From the NCBI GenBank assembly GCA_002729875.1, contig PBZD01000020.1, positions 24,254 to 88,253 on the forward strand: a stretch of 64,000 bases of DNA, written 5' to 3'. The stretch's first letter is position 1, and the number at the start of each line of letters is the position of its first letter. Source of the stretch: Chromatiales bacterium. Its GTDB lineage: Bacteria; Pseudomonadota; Gammaproteobacteria; Steroidobacterales; GCA-2729495. Position numbers and translations under genes: made by a program. The notes under the pieces were generated by a model, which had not been told where the DNA came from, made no database searches, and was given only the letters and a program-made list of their open reading frames with translations. Below, in pieces: positions 8,907-17,280 of the stretch.

Positions 8907-9008
8907 TTTATTTTCATTTCTGGAAAACCTGTCGCAGACAGACTAAAGTGTATGCGCGATACTTTCCTGAAATGAATTGAGAATCTGAGCGCAGAAAGCC
9001 GTTTTGGA

Positions 9009-9209
9009 ATGAGCCTGAAAGACGAAGTAGAGGCATTACTCCCTAACTGGGAATCCTGGTATCCGAGCCTGTTTCATGCAGCCGAGGATCTCGGTGTTAT
9101 CCGCGCGCGCGTTTGTTCCCCATCGTCATTGATGCTGAGTAATCGTCATGCTTCCGAACAGGTTGCTGCCGTCAATGCATTCCGGGATAAATGGGGCGGT
9201 ACAGAATAG
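9009..9209 (+). CDS. Small hypothetical protein
   Basis: A 66-residue soluble protein with a GGA ribosome binding site and clean acidic N terminus (MSLKDEVEALLPNWESWYPSLF). I recognise no family. It lies on the same strand as its neighbours, 102 bases after the glycosylase gene. Confidence 0.5.
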   Translation: MSLKDEVEALLPNWESWYPSLFHAAEDLGVIRARVCSPSSLMLSNRHASEQVAAVNAFRDKWGGTE

Positions 9210-9353
9210 TCAGGCGTTCTCTGTATTCGATTCAGCCGCACAATAAAGTGAATGTTCAATAAACAGGGCAGGATCTTTGTTCATGACCAGTTGTATCAGG
9301 CTGGTGAAGTGATCATCATATTGATTCATGATCAGTTTTAGGCAAATCGCCCT

Positions 9354-9974
9354 GTGACAATCCTTTCTCGTTGGTCGACAGCCCTCGAGTCACTCGATAA
9401 CGGACAAGTTCAGCGACTGACTTTTTTTACTGAATCAAAAGTTTTGTCCTGTCATGATGTTTGTGAATATTGGCAGCACGACACCGAGTTTGGTGATTTT
9501 TTCAGTAAGATACTTGCGGATATGCCATTTAGGGCATTTTTCTGGGAGGTCTGCCCGATCAGCACGGCCTCTGTTGCCGCCCCATTCGAGTGTGTTGTCG
9601 TAAACAGTCCCGCATTGTCAGGCGTTGCCGCGGATTCCGGGCCATTCGGCTCACAACTCGACAGGTTACATTCCCCCGACGGAATTGCTACGTTTGAGAA
9701 TCTCGGCGGTGATGCATTATTGATTGCACCCTGCACCGGTCAGGGTGCTGGGGCGTACGCACACCTGGCCATATTTGTGCGTCATGCGCCTTTGCAACTG
9801 CAACGTACATTCTGGGCTCGTGTCGGTGCTGCGCTTGCAGCAAGCCTTGCCGGCAACCCGGTCTGGCTTAGTACTTCGGGTCTCGGCGTTTATTGGCTAC
9901 ATGCCAGGCTCGACCAGTATCCAAAATACTATACTTATGCTCCCTATCGACAAACAGGGGTAGTTCGGGGGTGA
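9354..9974 (+). CDS. DUF6940 family protein
   Basis: A 206-residue protein of unknown function that I match, from memory, to the DUF6940 family. Recognisable segments are FRAFFWEVCP, PFECVVVNSPAL, TFENLGGDALLIAPC and a C-terminal WLSTSGLGVYWLHARLDQYP with conserved aromatic and charged residues. No signal peptide or membrane segment is present. The start is GTG at 9354. Its neighbours do not suggest a role. Confidence 0.7.
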   Translation: MTILSRWSTALESLDNGQVQRLTFFTESKVLSCHDVCEYWQHDTEFGDFFSKILADMPFRAFFWEVCPISTASVAAPFECVVVNSPALSGVAADSGPFGSQLDRLHSPDGIATFENLGGDALLIAPCTGQGAGAYAHLAIFVRHAPLQLQRTFWARVGAALAASLAGNPVWLSTSGLGVYWLHARLDQYPKYYTYAPYRQTGVVRG

Positions 9975-10162
9975 TGGCATGCTCTGAGCCGTGTGAGCGG
10001 AATAAGCAACGAAATGAAGGTTTTGGGCGTAAATTATGTCTAATCACCCATTATTTCTGCCCGTATTTGTTTGATTATTAGTATTATTACGGTATAAGAA
10101 GCGGCTTGCTTCAGTGTCCGGATGACAATTGGAGTCCGTTACCATTAATCAGGAGACTTAAG

Positions 10163-10534
10163 GTGCGCTCAGTCCTGCGCTCAAAAATTCATAAAGCGAC
10201 CATTACGGAAGCGAATCCCGAGTATGTTGGCAGCATCACGATTGATGCGGAACTCATCGAGCGGGTCGGTCTGTGGCGGAATGAACGTGTTCTGATTGCA
10301 AGCAATACAACTGGCGTACGTTTGGAAACCTACGTTATTGTCGGCGAACCGGGCTCAGGACAGATTGCCATGAATGGTCCTGCCGCGCATACCGTCGGGG
10401 TTGGTGAAGAAGTTGTCATCATGGGTTTTGAGACAACTGATCAGCCCATTGAGCCAAAAGTTATTCTGGTTGATGCGGATAATCGTTTTATTGCCGATCT
10501 GACCGAAAAAGCAGATACCACTGTTAGTGTATGA
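10163..10534 (+). CDS. panD: Aspartate 1-decarboxylase
   Basis: PanD makes beta-alanine from L-aspartate for pantothenate and CoA. The 123-residue length fits the family. The self-processing site is the Gly-Ser bond in YVGSITID (about residues 24-25), which yields the pyruvoyl group on Ser25. Lys9, Tyr22, Arg54 and the NGPAA loop are recognisable. The start is GTG 10163, with AGGAG at 10151-10155. The gene is not beside panB or panC here. Confidence 0.95.
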   Translation: MRSVLRSKIHKATITEANPEYVGSITIDAELIERVGLWRNERVLIASNTTGVRLETYVIVGEPGSGQIAMNGPAAHTVGVGEEVVIMGFETTDQPIEPKVILVDADNRFIADLTEKADTTVSV

Positions 10535-10650
10535 GTAAATCTGCTGACACGATTCTCAGTGTTGTCGCCGGTTGATTCGATGCATATATTATCGGCATAG
10601 AGGGTAACGCACTAGCTCGGGATATGTTGTGCGCTTTATATGGATAGATT

Positions 10651-11043
10651 ATGACGGGCTGGATTACTCACTTGTTAGCATTCCTGGCTGGAGCAGGTGC
10701 CGTTCTACTCTTGCTGGTCACTCGACGTAACCGAGCCGGTAGTCAGTCAGACAAAGTATTGCGCAAACTGTATCGGAAATGTCCGGATTTTTTTGATGAT
10801 GTCCGTACCGAGCTGGGTAAGGCCGAGTTTAAAGATGTCCGCGAGTTTGCCATCCTCAAATCATCACAGATCACTTTCGTCAGTGAAGATGTTAAATTTG
10901 TTTATTATGAGGATGAATTGCCTGATCTGCAGGAAATTGCAGCAGGACTGGAAAATCATGGATTCATTGATGATGTCACACGGGGTAAAACACCGCTTTA
11001 CCGCATGCGTGAGACCTTTGTCATAGCTCTCGGCTCCCTGTAA
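10651..11043 (+). CDS. Hypothetical single-pass membrane protein
   Basis: A 130-residue protein with one N-terminal transmembrane segment (about residues 4-24), a positively charged stop (TRRNR) and a predicted cytoplasmic domain with alternating acidic and hydrophobic stretches (KFVYYEDELPDLQEIA). I recognise no family. It lies upstream of the GIY-YIG gene on the same strand. Confidence 0.65.
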   Translation: MTGWITHLLAFLAGAGAVLLLLVTRRNRAGSQSDKVLRKLYRKCPDFFDDVRTELGKAEFKDVREFAILKSSQITFVSEDVKFVYYEDELPDLQEIAAGLENHGFIDDVTRGKTPLYRMRETFVIALGSL

Positions 11044-11080
11044 ACAGGCCGGCACATCCGCTACAGCGGAACGATTCAAC

Positions 11081-11329
11081 ATGTGGACTGTATATATATT
11101 GTGCTGTTCCGATAACAGTTTGTATACGGGCATTGCGAAGAATGTTGAGCGGCGGATCAGTTTGCATAATGCAGGACGCGGAGCCAAGTACACTCGTTCT
11201 CGTCGCCCGGTAAGACTGGTTTATTCCGAGTCTGTCGTTACTCGTGCTGAGGCTCTGCGACGTGAGAGCGCAATCAAACGGCTCGAACGTGACGAAAAGA
11301 AAAAATTAATAGATACTGGCACTGACTAA
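11081..11329 (+). CDS. GIY-YIG nuclease-family protein (YhbQ/UPF0213)
   Basis: An 82-residue single GIY-YIG domain. It has the family pattern WTVYILCCSDNSLYTGIAKN (the Y.L and YTGI elements), then a conserved HN.G.GAKYTRSRRPV segment with an Arg, and a C-terminal Glu (RRESAIKRLERDEK). The family includes structure-specific DNA endonucleases. Small UPF0213 members such as YhbQ lack a firmly known role. Confidence 0.9.
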   Translation: MWTVYILCCSDNSLYTGIAKNVERRISLHNAGRGAKYTRSRRPVRLVYSESVVTRAEALRRESAIKRLERDEKKKLIDTGTD

Positions 11330-11426
11330 GTGCTATCAAACTGTCCATGGCTGTATATCGATTTGATCAGCTATGTCTGATCGGTTTGTTTGCGGAAAAA
11401 ATACTCCTCATTTAAGGAATGCGACT

Positions 11427-13103
11427 ATGCCAAACGATCCGGAATTGGAGCATGACGAACAAACTGTATCACGACGAACCATGCTGGCCGGTGGGGCCGG
11501 TCTTGCGGCGCTGTCGGCTACACAATTGGTAAGTGGATGTGCGGCGAGCAGTGGTCAGGCAGCAGCCGTTAGTGTGGCTGAGACAATCCGGAATACGCCG
11601 TGCGCACCGTTCGATTCTTTTCGCGATTATATTGAGGCGATCGAGGCTCATGGCCTGGTGTTGCGGCTGCCACGCATCGATCAGGATGCCTATGAACTGG
11701 CAGCGTTAATGTATCGACTCACTGATGAGTACGGCTGGTATGAGGCACCTTGCATCATAGCGGAAGAAGTCAAGATTGATGGTAAGTGGGTTACGGGCCC
11801 GGTAATTGTTAATCATATGGGGCATTGGTTTACCGAGGCCATTACGTTCGGTGTTGAGTTGGTGCCGGATGATGGTGTCGCAACCTATCGCAAGACCATG
11901 AAAAAGCTTGAAGGGATGCTGGTAGATGGAGAATATCCGACAATAGCACCTGTAGAGGTTGCTCGTGATGAGGCAGCTTGCAAGGAGTTTGTCCTGCTTG
12001 GCGATGATATTGATTTGACCAGATTTGCATTTATCCAGAGCAATCCGGCCGATTCGCGACGTTATGTCAATACCGGATCTTCGTTTACCTATGGTCCGGT
12101 TATCGGCAAGAATTTTGGTGCCTATCGGTGTGAGTTGCGTGGTCCGCGCCTGCTCGGATTCAATCCGGAGCCAAATCAGACAGCCTGGCGTACGTTAATG
12201 GCTGCCAAGGAGCGGGGCGAGAAAAGTGTCAGGATTTCAATTGCCCTTGGCCTGGATCCTGTCATCTGGACGATTAGCAGCTCGCGTATTGTCAATCGCA
12301 TGAGCAAGAAACAGGTGGACGAACTTGCTGTTGCCGGCGGTATGCGGGGCAAGCCGGTTAAGGTTGTACGTTCGGAAACCAATGATCATATGGTGCCGGC
12401 CAGCGCCGAGATGATTATCGAGGGCGAGGTGCCGCTTGATGATCTGATGCCGGAGGGTCCGTTCGGAGAAATGTACGGTTACCTGGGAGATAAGCGTGAG
12501 GCCAATTTTATTATTAATGTTCTGGCAGTTACACATCGTAAGAATCCATGGATTCTTAACCAGTTCACCGGTGCAACGCGGGGCTATGCAACCGCACCAA
12601 CCGCAGTGTTATTCAATACGAGTCTTAGGCGTTTGGTACCGAATTTGATAGAATTGCATTCGCCGGTGGATGCAACAGGCCTTACTTATATTCGCATCAG
12701 GAAGACCAGGCCCGGGGAAGGATTACAGGCAGGCCAGCGTCTTGCTTCAATTATTCCTATTTTTAAAGTTGTCATTGTTGTCGATGAGGATGTTGATGTG
12801 CTCGATACTCAGCAGGTCAATCATGCAATTGGCTCCAGGTGGATGCCGAAGACAGCAACAAAAATAGTTGAGAATGTACGTGCCATGGGTCTTGACCCAA
12901 GCCGCGATATCGATGGAAAAGTCAGTAAAATTGTTATCGATGCGACAAAACAATGGTCTGAGGAAAATGGACCAGAAGTGTTCCCCAGGCTGAATCGGGC
13001 GCTGCTTGAGGAATTGGCACCAGAGTCATTTGAGCTTGTTGACCGCAAGTGGGGGGGCGTAATCAAGCGCAAAACCCGAACCTTCGGTCCGGTTTCGGGG
13101 TGA
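11427..13103 (+). CDS. UbiD-family decarboxylase with Tat lipoprotein signal
   Basis: A 558-residue UbiD-family protein. Characterised members use prenylated FMN for reversible decarboxylation of aromatic or unsaturated acids in the cytoplasm. Conserved segments are NTGSSFTYGP, SIALGLDPVIWTIS, MIIEGEVP and EGPFGEMYGY, the last two carrying the acidic catalytic residues. Unusually, the N terminus is a twin-arginine signal (SRR at 15-17, then a hydrophobic stretch) ending in a lipobox (VSGC, Cys38), so the folded enzyme may be exported and lipid-anchored. The metal-binding His usually found after the first motif is not obvious. ATG 11427 has AAGGA eight bases upstream; an ATG at 11373 lacks one. 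The substrate is unknown. Confidence 0.88.
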   Translation: MPNDPELEHDEQTVSRRTMLAGGAGLAALSATQLVSGCAASSGQAAAVSVAETIRNTPCAPFDSFRDYIEAIEAHGLVLRLPRIDQDAYELAALMYRLTDEYGWYEAPCIIAEEVKIDGKWVTGPVIVNHMGHWFTEAITFGVELVPDDGVATYRKTMKKLEGMLVDGEYPTIAPVEVARDEAACKEFVLLGDDIDLTRFAFIQSNPADSRRYVNTGSSFTYGPVIGKNFGAYRCELRGPRLLGFNPEPNQTAWRTLMAAKERGEKSVRISIALGLDPVIWTISSSRIVNRMSKKQVDELAVAGGMRGKPVKVVRSETNDHMVPASAEMIIEGEVPLDDLMPEGPFGEMYGYLGDKREANFIINVLAVTHRKNPWILNQFTGATRGYATAPTAVLFNTSLRRLVPNLIELHSPVDATGLTYIRIRKTRPGEGLQAGQRLASIIPIFKVVIVVDEDVDVLDTQQVNHAIGSRWMPKTATKIVENVRAMGLDPSRDIDGKVSKIVIDATKQWSEENGPEVFPRLNRALLEELAPESFELVDRKWGGVIKRKTRTFGPVSG

Positions 13104-13136
13104 TCAAAAGTAATTTTATATTAATCAGGAAGGAAT

Positions 13137-13421
13137 ATGTTTAGTCATTCTGTTATCAGTAAAACGCAACAAATGTGGAAATTCTGGGTTGGTGTAGCGG
13201 CTTTGATATTTGGTTCTGTAGCACCAATTTTTGAGCAGTCAGGCGTGTCGTGGACGGTAGGAACGGTAATTGCGGTGGTGGGCTACGGGTTCACGGTTGC
13301 TTTTGTTATTTGTCCTGCCTGCGGTCAGCGATGGTTCTACAAAGGATTGCTCGATGCCAGCCTTTACAGGCCTTTGTTTAGCAAGTCCAGTTGCCCGGGT
13401 TGCAACCATCTTTTCGAATGA
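13137..13421 (+). CDS. Small two-pass membrane protein with paired CxxC motifs
   Basis: A 94-residue protein with two predicted transmembrane segments (about residues 15-32 and 41-58), followed by CPACGQRWF and, about 30 residues later, CPGCNHLF. The four cysteines look like a zinc ribbon on the membrane face. A good ribosome binding site (AGGAAGG) precedes ATG 13137. No family recognised. It starts 33 bases after the UbiD gene. Confidence 0.65.
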   Translation: MFSHSVISKTQQMWKFWVGVAALIFGSVAPIFEQSGVSWTVGTVIAVVGYGFTVAFVICPACGQRWFYKGLLDASLYRPLFSKSSCPGCNHLFE

Positions 13422-13553
13422 GCGTATGTTGTGCAGGTATGTATTATTGTCCGATGACAGCCTTTTTTCTTCCCGTAGCATCGCTATCTGCGCATTCTTA
13501 GTGGTTGAGAATCAACCTCATCATTGATAGGAAGTTTTGCAGGAACGATACGT

Positions 13554-14162
13554 ATGCCTGATATGAAAGCTATATTTGCAGCCAACCGTGAATGGGCACG
13601 GAGTATGTGTGAATCCGATCCGGATTTTTTCAATCGGCTGGTGAGTCAACAGGAACCGGAGCACCTATGGATCGGCTGCTCAGATAGTCGTGTGCCGGTT
13701 AACCAGGTTGCCGGGCTGCAACCTGGCGAGGCATTTGTCCATCGCAACATCGCGAATATAGTGTCAATCGATGATTTAAATTGTCAGGCCGTCATTCAGT
13801 ACGCCGTTGAAATTCTAGGCGTTAAATACATCGTGGTTTGCGGTCATTATGGGTGTGGCGGCGTACTCGCTGCATTACGCGGACAGGCGACCGGCCTGAT
13901 CGGTGACTGGATTAGCAGTATCGTTGCTTTACGTGAACAACATGCAACTACTCTGGCTGCTTTGGCGAGCGAGGCCGAACGCCACGATCGACTGTGTGAA
14001 CTCAATGTAATCGAGCAGGTACGCTGCCTTAGTGAAACCGAGGCTGTCAAGACTGCCTGGTCACGTGGGCAAGCTTTGCGGATACATGGCTGGATCTACA
14101 GTATCAGGGACGGTTTGTTAAAAGATCTGCATGCCTCGATCGATGGACCACTCGGGGGATGA
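13554..14162 (+). CDS. can: Beta-class carbonic anhydrase
   Basis: A cytoplasmic zinc enzyme interconverting carbon dioxide and bicarbonate. The zinc ligands are visible: Cys in WIGCSDSRVP, with the Asp-Arg dyad, and His and Cys in CGHYGCGG. The HRNIAN segment and C-terminal LRIHGWIYSI are typical of the Can type. The start is ATG 13554 (202 residues), with AGGAA upstream. The frame is open farther upstream only from a TTG. Confidence 0.95.
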   Translation: MPDMKAIFAANREWARSMCESDPDFFNRLVSQQEPEHLWIGCSDSRVPVNQVAGLQPGEAFVHRNIANIVSIDDLNCQAVIQYAVEILGVKYIVVCGHYGCGGVLAALRGQATGLIGDWISSIVALREQHATTLAALASEAERHDRLCELNVIEQVRCLSETEAVKTAWSRGQALRIHGWIYSIRDGLLKDLHASIDGPLGG

Positions 14163-14274
14163 AAAATGATCAAAGCTCTCCTGGTGGGCCTGCAAGGTCA
14201 CTGCACCAGGGTTGTTCCCCACGCCGGCCGTAAAATTTATCGATTGGCAGCCTGATTGCGGGCAATATCCTGGC

Positions 14275-14757
14275 ATGGAAATGATTCTGCTCACGGTCAT
14301 CGGTATTTGTCTGGCACTGGCAGGCCTTGCCGGGCTTGCCTTGCCGGTTTTACCGGGCGCACCGTTGTTGCTTGCCGGTCTCTTCTGTATCGCCTGGGCC
14401 GAAGACTTTATTTATGTCGGTACCGGGACGCTGGTCATACTGGCCGTTCTCGCGACGCTGACTTATGCGGTAGACCTGATTGCGGGAGTTTTTGGTATGC
14501 GGCATTTTGGCGCATCGCCACGTGCCATGCTTGGTGCGGCTCTCGGTGCCGTCGCCGGCCTGTTCTTTGGTTTTGTCGGGATTGTGGTGGGACCCTTCAT
14601 AGGTGCCGGGATCGGTGAACTGACGGCAGGACGGGATCTGCGTGCGGCCGGACAAGCCGGCATAGGTGCGACAATCGGTCTGCTGATCGGCGTCGCGGCC
14701 AAGCTTACGCTTGCATTTTCGATGCTGGGAATTTTCACCCTGATGCGTTTTATGTGA
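14275..14757 (+). CDS. DUF456 family membrane protein
   Basis: A 160-residue polytopic membrane protein with a glycine- and alanine-rich sequence. The family's LPVLPGAPLLLAGL segment is near the N terminus, followed by a conserved FGASPRAMLGAALGAVAGL region and a C-terminal ATIGLLIGVAAKL. Four or five transmembrane segments are predicted. The function of DUF456 is unknown. ATG at 14275 or 14281 could be the start. Confidence 0.85.
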   Translation: MEMILLTVIGICLALAGLAGLALPVLPGAPLLLAGLFCIAWAEDFIYVGTGTLVILAVLATLTYAVDLIAGVFGMRHFGASPRAMLGAALGAVAGLFFGFVGIVVGPFIGAGIGELTAGRDLRAAGQAGIGATIGLLIGVAAKLTLAFSMLGIFTLMRFM

Positions 14758-14786
14758 TCGCATCGGGTCGGGAGATACTTTGACAC

Positions 14787-15221
14787 ATGATGCCTGGGGG
14801 TGGTGAAACCGGGGATACTGCAATCTGTGAGGCACTCAGGGATTATTCCATTCGTGTTATCCGGTTTGTTTCAGATGGTGCGCTGGATCCACATCTTTAT
14901 TTTGAAAAAAAATTAACCAGCAATGTGATGATGGCTCAATCTATCGGGGAATTGCTCGCTATCTTGACCAGCCTTATCGAATTGATCGACACAACATACA
15001 GCTTGTCTGGCATAGATCAGGCTATGGGTCGTGACGGGTTACCGTCATTGTCAATATTGTGTGCACCTGAGACCCGTTCAGCCGCCATTGTGCTGGCCTG
15101 TGGCCGGATCAGGACAGTGGCTGAGTACCGGTTGGTGGGGGAACTCAGGAAAAATATATCAATATCTGCAACTGATCGATTGGTGGTTGCGCGACTACTG
15201 GCTGACCATGAACAGGCTTGA
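14787..15221 (+). CDS. Hypothetical soluble protein
   Basis: A 144-residue protein with mixed helical character (MMAQSIGELLAILTSLIELID) and no signal or membrane segment. I recognise no family. A GGGAG lies 12 bases before the ATG. Its 3' end overlaps the next gene by 14 bases, suggesting coupled translation. Confidence 0.5.
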   Translation: MMPGGGETGDTAICEALRDYSIRVIRFVSDGALDPHLYFEKKLTSNVMMAQSIGELLAILTSLIELIDTTYSLSGIDQAMGRDGLPSLSILCAPETRSAAIVLACGRIRTVAEYRLVGELRKNISISATDRLVVARLLADHEQA

Positions 15222-15546
15222 TGGTTTTGTGCTTATTTATCGTGCGGCAAATGCACTGGAGGCACATGTCATCAGGGGTTTGTTAGGGCAGCACAATATT
15301 CAGGTGCATCTTTTCGGAGAAGGATTGTCTTCCGGTTTCGGCGAGTTACCGGCCGAAGTCATCGAGGTCGAAATTCATGTGCCGACAGGCTACCGTCAGC
15401 TGGCCGGGCAACTTATTTCTGAGTATGAGGCGCAATCATCTGCGGTAGATGACCCCGCAAGTGAATGGACATGCAGGGGTTGCGGTGAGAAAAATCCGCT
15501 GACGCTTGGAGTGTGCTGGAATTGTCAGCAATCGGGCGGTAATTGA
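15208..15546 (+). CDS. DUF2007 domain protein with C-terminal zinc ribbon
   Basis: A 112-residue protein. The first 70 residues form a DUF2007 domain, a signal-transducing PII-like fold (VLIYRAANALEAHVIRGLLGQHNI, then VEIHVPTGYRQLAGQLI). The C terminus has a short zinc ribbon, CRGCGEKNPLTLGVCWNC. The pairing of DUF2007 with a zinc ribbon is common; the role is unknown. ATG 15208 lies inside the 3' end of the preceding gene. Confidence 0.8.
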   Translation: MNRLDGFVLIYRAANALEAHVIRGLLGQHNIQVHLFGEGLSSGFGELPAEVIEVEIHVPTGYRQLAGQLISEYEAQSSAVDDPASEWTCRGCGEKNPLTLGVCWNCQQSGGN

Positions 15547-15670
15547 CGATGTATATATTATGAGTGTGCAGTTAAATATTGTTTATCAGTAACCGGCCCA
15601 TTTGTGTGGCAAGGAGCCGGGTTGAGAACCATAACATGCGCATGAATCACGACATTTTACGACGAGCCCT

Positions 15671-16450
15671 ATGATCAATCAGACTTCAGTATGCCCGGTG
15701 CGGGTACGTGCCACCGAGTACCGGTTGTCAGTGCGCTTCCGTGAGGATGGTGATGATCTGATATTGTTTGTCCATGGGCTTGGTTGCAGCAAGGAAAGCT
15801 GGCGTGAAGCGTGGCAGCGTTCTGAATTACGCGGTAAATCCCTGCTGGCAACCGATCTGCCGGGATTCGGACATACTGCCTGTCCACCGGGCTTCGGCGC
15901 CCAGCTCGATGACTATGCCCGTGTGCTGGGAGCATTAATAGATGCGTACGCGTTACGGCGAATTCATCTTGTGGCACACAGTATGGGCGGGTCTATCGCA
16001 TTATTATTGCCGCCACAGGTTTTATCCAGACTCGAGAGCCTGGTGCTTGTGGAGCCGCGCTTGTTCAGGTCCAGTTGCGGTCTTGCGGCGATGACGGCTG
16101 GTGTATCAAAGGATGAATTTTGTCAGTCGGTATTTCCTGAATTTCGACAGCGGATGAGTAATGATCCAAAGGTTGTATTCGATCTGGGCAGGGTCGATAC
16201 AGACGCATTTTATGCCAGCAGTCGATCATTAATGGAATTGTTGGCGCAGCGAACCCTGCTGCAGCACTACCAACGGGCAGAATGTCGAAAGTTTTTTGTC
16301 TATGGTGCGGAAAATCAACATTTGCAGGAATTGGCCTGTATTCTGCCGGCGCAGACCATTGCGATCGAACAAGCGGGACATTTTGTTATGAATGACAATC
16401 CAGACAGTTTTTATGTTTGCTTGTCAGCAATTGTGGATAATCTCCGCTGA
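15671..16450 (+). CDS. Alpha/beta hydrolase
   Basis: A 259-residue alpha/beta-hydrolase fold enzyme. The oxyanion segment is LFVHGLGCSKESW, the nucleophile elbow is VAHSMGGS (Ser about residue 103), and the catalytic His is in EQAGHFVMNDNP near the C terminus. No signal peptide is present, so it is cytoplasmic. The family covers esterases, lipases and C-C bond hydrolases, and the substrate cannot be assigned. Confidence 0.88.
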   Translation: MINQTSVCPVRVRATEYRLSVRFREDGDDLILFVHGLGCSKESWREAWQRSELRGKSLLATDLPGFGHTACPPGFGAQLDDYARVLGALIDAYALRRIHLVAHSMGGSIALLLPPQVLSRLESLVLVEPRLFRSSCGLAAMTAGVSKDEFCQSVFPEFRQRMSNDPKVVFDLGRVDTDAFYASSRSLMELLAQRTLLQHYQRAECRKFFVYGAENQHLQELACILPAQTIAIEQAGHFVMNDNPDSFYVCLSAIVDNLR

Positions 16451-16792
16451 GTTAACGCTTGCGGCATATTCCGAGTATGTTGTACCTTGCAGCATGATGT
16501 TTCAGCCTGTTAACAATTCTTCTGCCCTGCGACCTTCAAACGATCTGTGTTGGAAACAGTATGTCCGACCCCAGGTGGTGATTCGGGTTTTCGTGACCAG
16601 GTTCATGTTCATGCTGTAAAGGCAGGCGCTGCCTGCGCCGCGTAGTGGACACGGTTTGCAATGATGCAGTCCTGATCGACATGGGTGGGCATATGCCCCG
16701 GGGCTGCCCACCTCAGGACCTGAAAAAGGGTGCATCACTTGAGTGCAGCCTGATAAAATTACTCACCGGTGGTTTTAGTAGTGGGAAAAACG
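16451..16792. other. Intergenic stretch with strong stem-loops
   Basis: About 340 bases without a convincing gene. A perfect hairpin GCAGGC-GCT-GCCTGC lies at 16622-16636, and a larger compound stem-loop lies at 16670-16718, described separately. The stretch precedes the membrane-protein gene at 16793. Confidence 0.5.
16670..16718 (+). ncRNA. Candidate structured RNA element
   Basis: The two ends, TCCTGA (16670-16675) and TCAGGA (16713-16718), pair. Inside them GGTGGGCA (16684-16691) pairs perfectly with TGCCCACC (16705-16712), leaving a GC-rich palindromic loop. The result is a 14-base-pair compound stem with an eight-base bulge on the 5' side. It has no trailing T tract, so it is not a clear terminator. 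It could be a leader structure for the gene 75 bases downstream. Confidence 0.35.
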
Positions 16793-17194
16793 ATGAGCGG
16801 TTACGCAAAAATAAATCTACTCGGCATGTTCTTGATGCCCGCCATAGCAACCCTGACAGGGATTGTCATATTCGGACCACGTGTTGATACGATGGTTACG
16901 GTATTTAGTATAAACGTAATTCCGATGTTGTTTGGTGGTTTATTTTCCGGTTTGTTGTTGCGTGGCTGCAGGAAGTACGGTGGTGCTGGCAGAGCAATCG
17001 CTCTGTGGCCAACTCTATTGCCGGCCATTATAGGTATCGTATGGTATTTGAGCGATGCCTTGTTTCCCGCTGAACAGGATCCGGGTCGGGTGTATATCGC
17101 CGGGCCGCAGTATCTATTGGCAGCAGCCATAGCTACAGGCTTGGTGGCCTGGGTTGTGTGTGTCATCGTAAGATCGCAGCGTTCGGCTGCCTGA
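16793..17194 (+). CDS. Hypothetical four-pass membrane protein
   Basis: A 133-residue hydrophobic protein with four predicted transmembrane segments (around residues 8-26, 34-54, 66-84 and 104-123). The loop after the second segment is basic. GGGA before ATG 16793 supports the start. No family recognised. Confidence 0.65.
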   Translation: MSGYAKINLLGMFLMPAIATLTGIVIFGPRVDTMVTVFSINVIPMLFGGLFSGLLLRGCRKYGGAGRAIALWPTLLPAIIGIVWYLSDALFPAEQDPGRVYIAGPQYLLAAAIATGLVAWVVCVIVRSQRSAA

Positions 17195-17280
17195 GCAATT
17201 TAGCGCCACCGTTAACTAACCAGCTTGCTATCAATTATTCACTGGTGTTAATGCCTGTTTTCTGGCAAATAAGCTGATAC

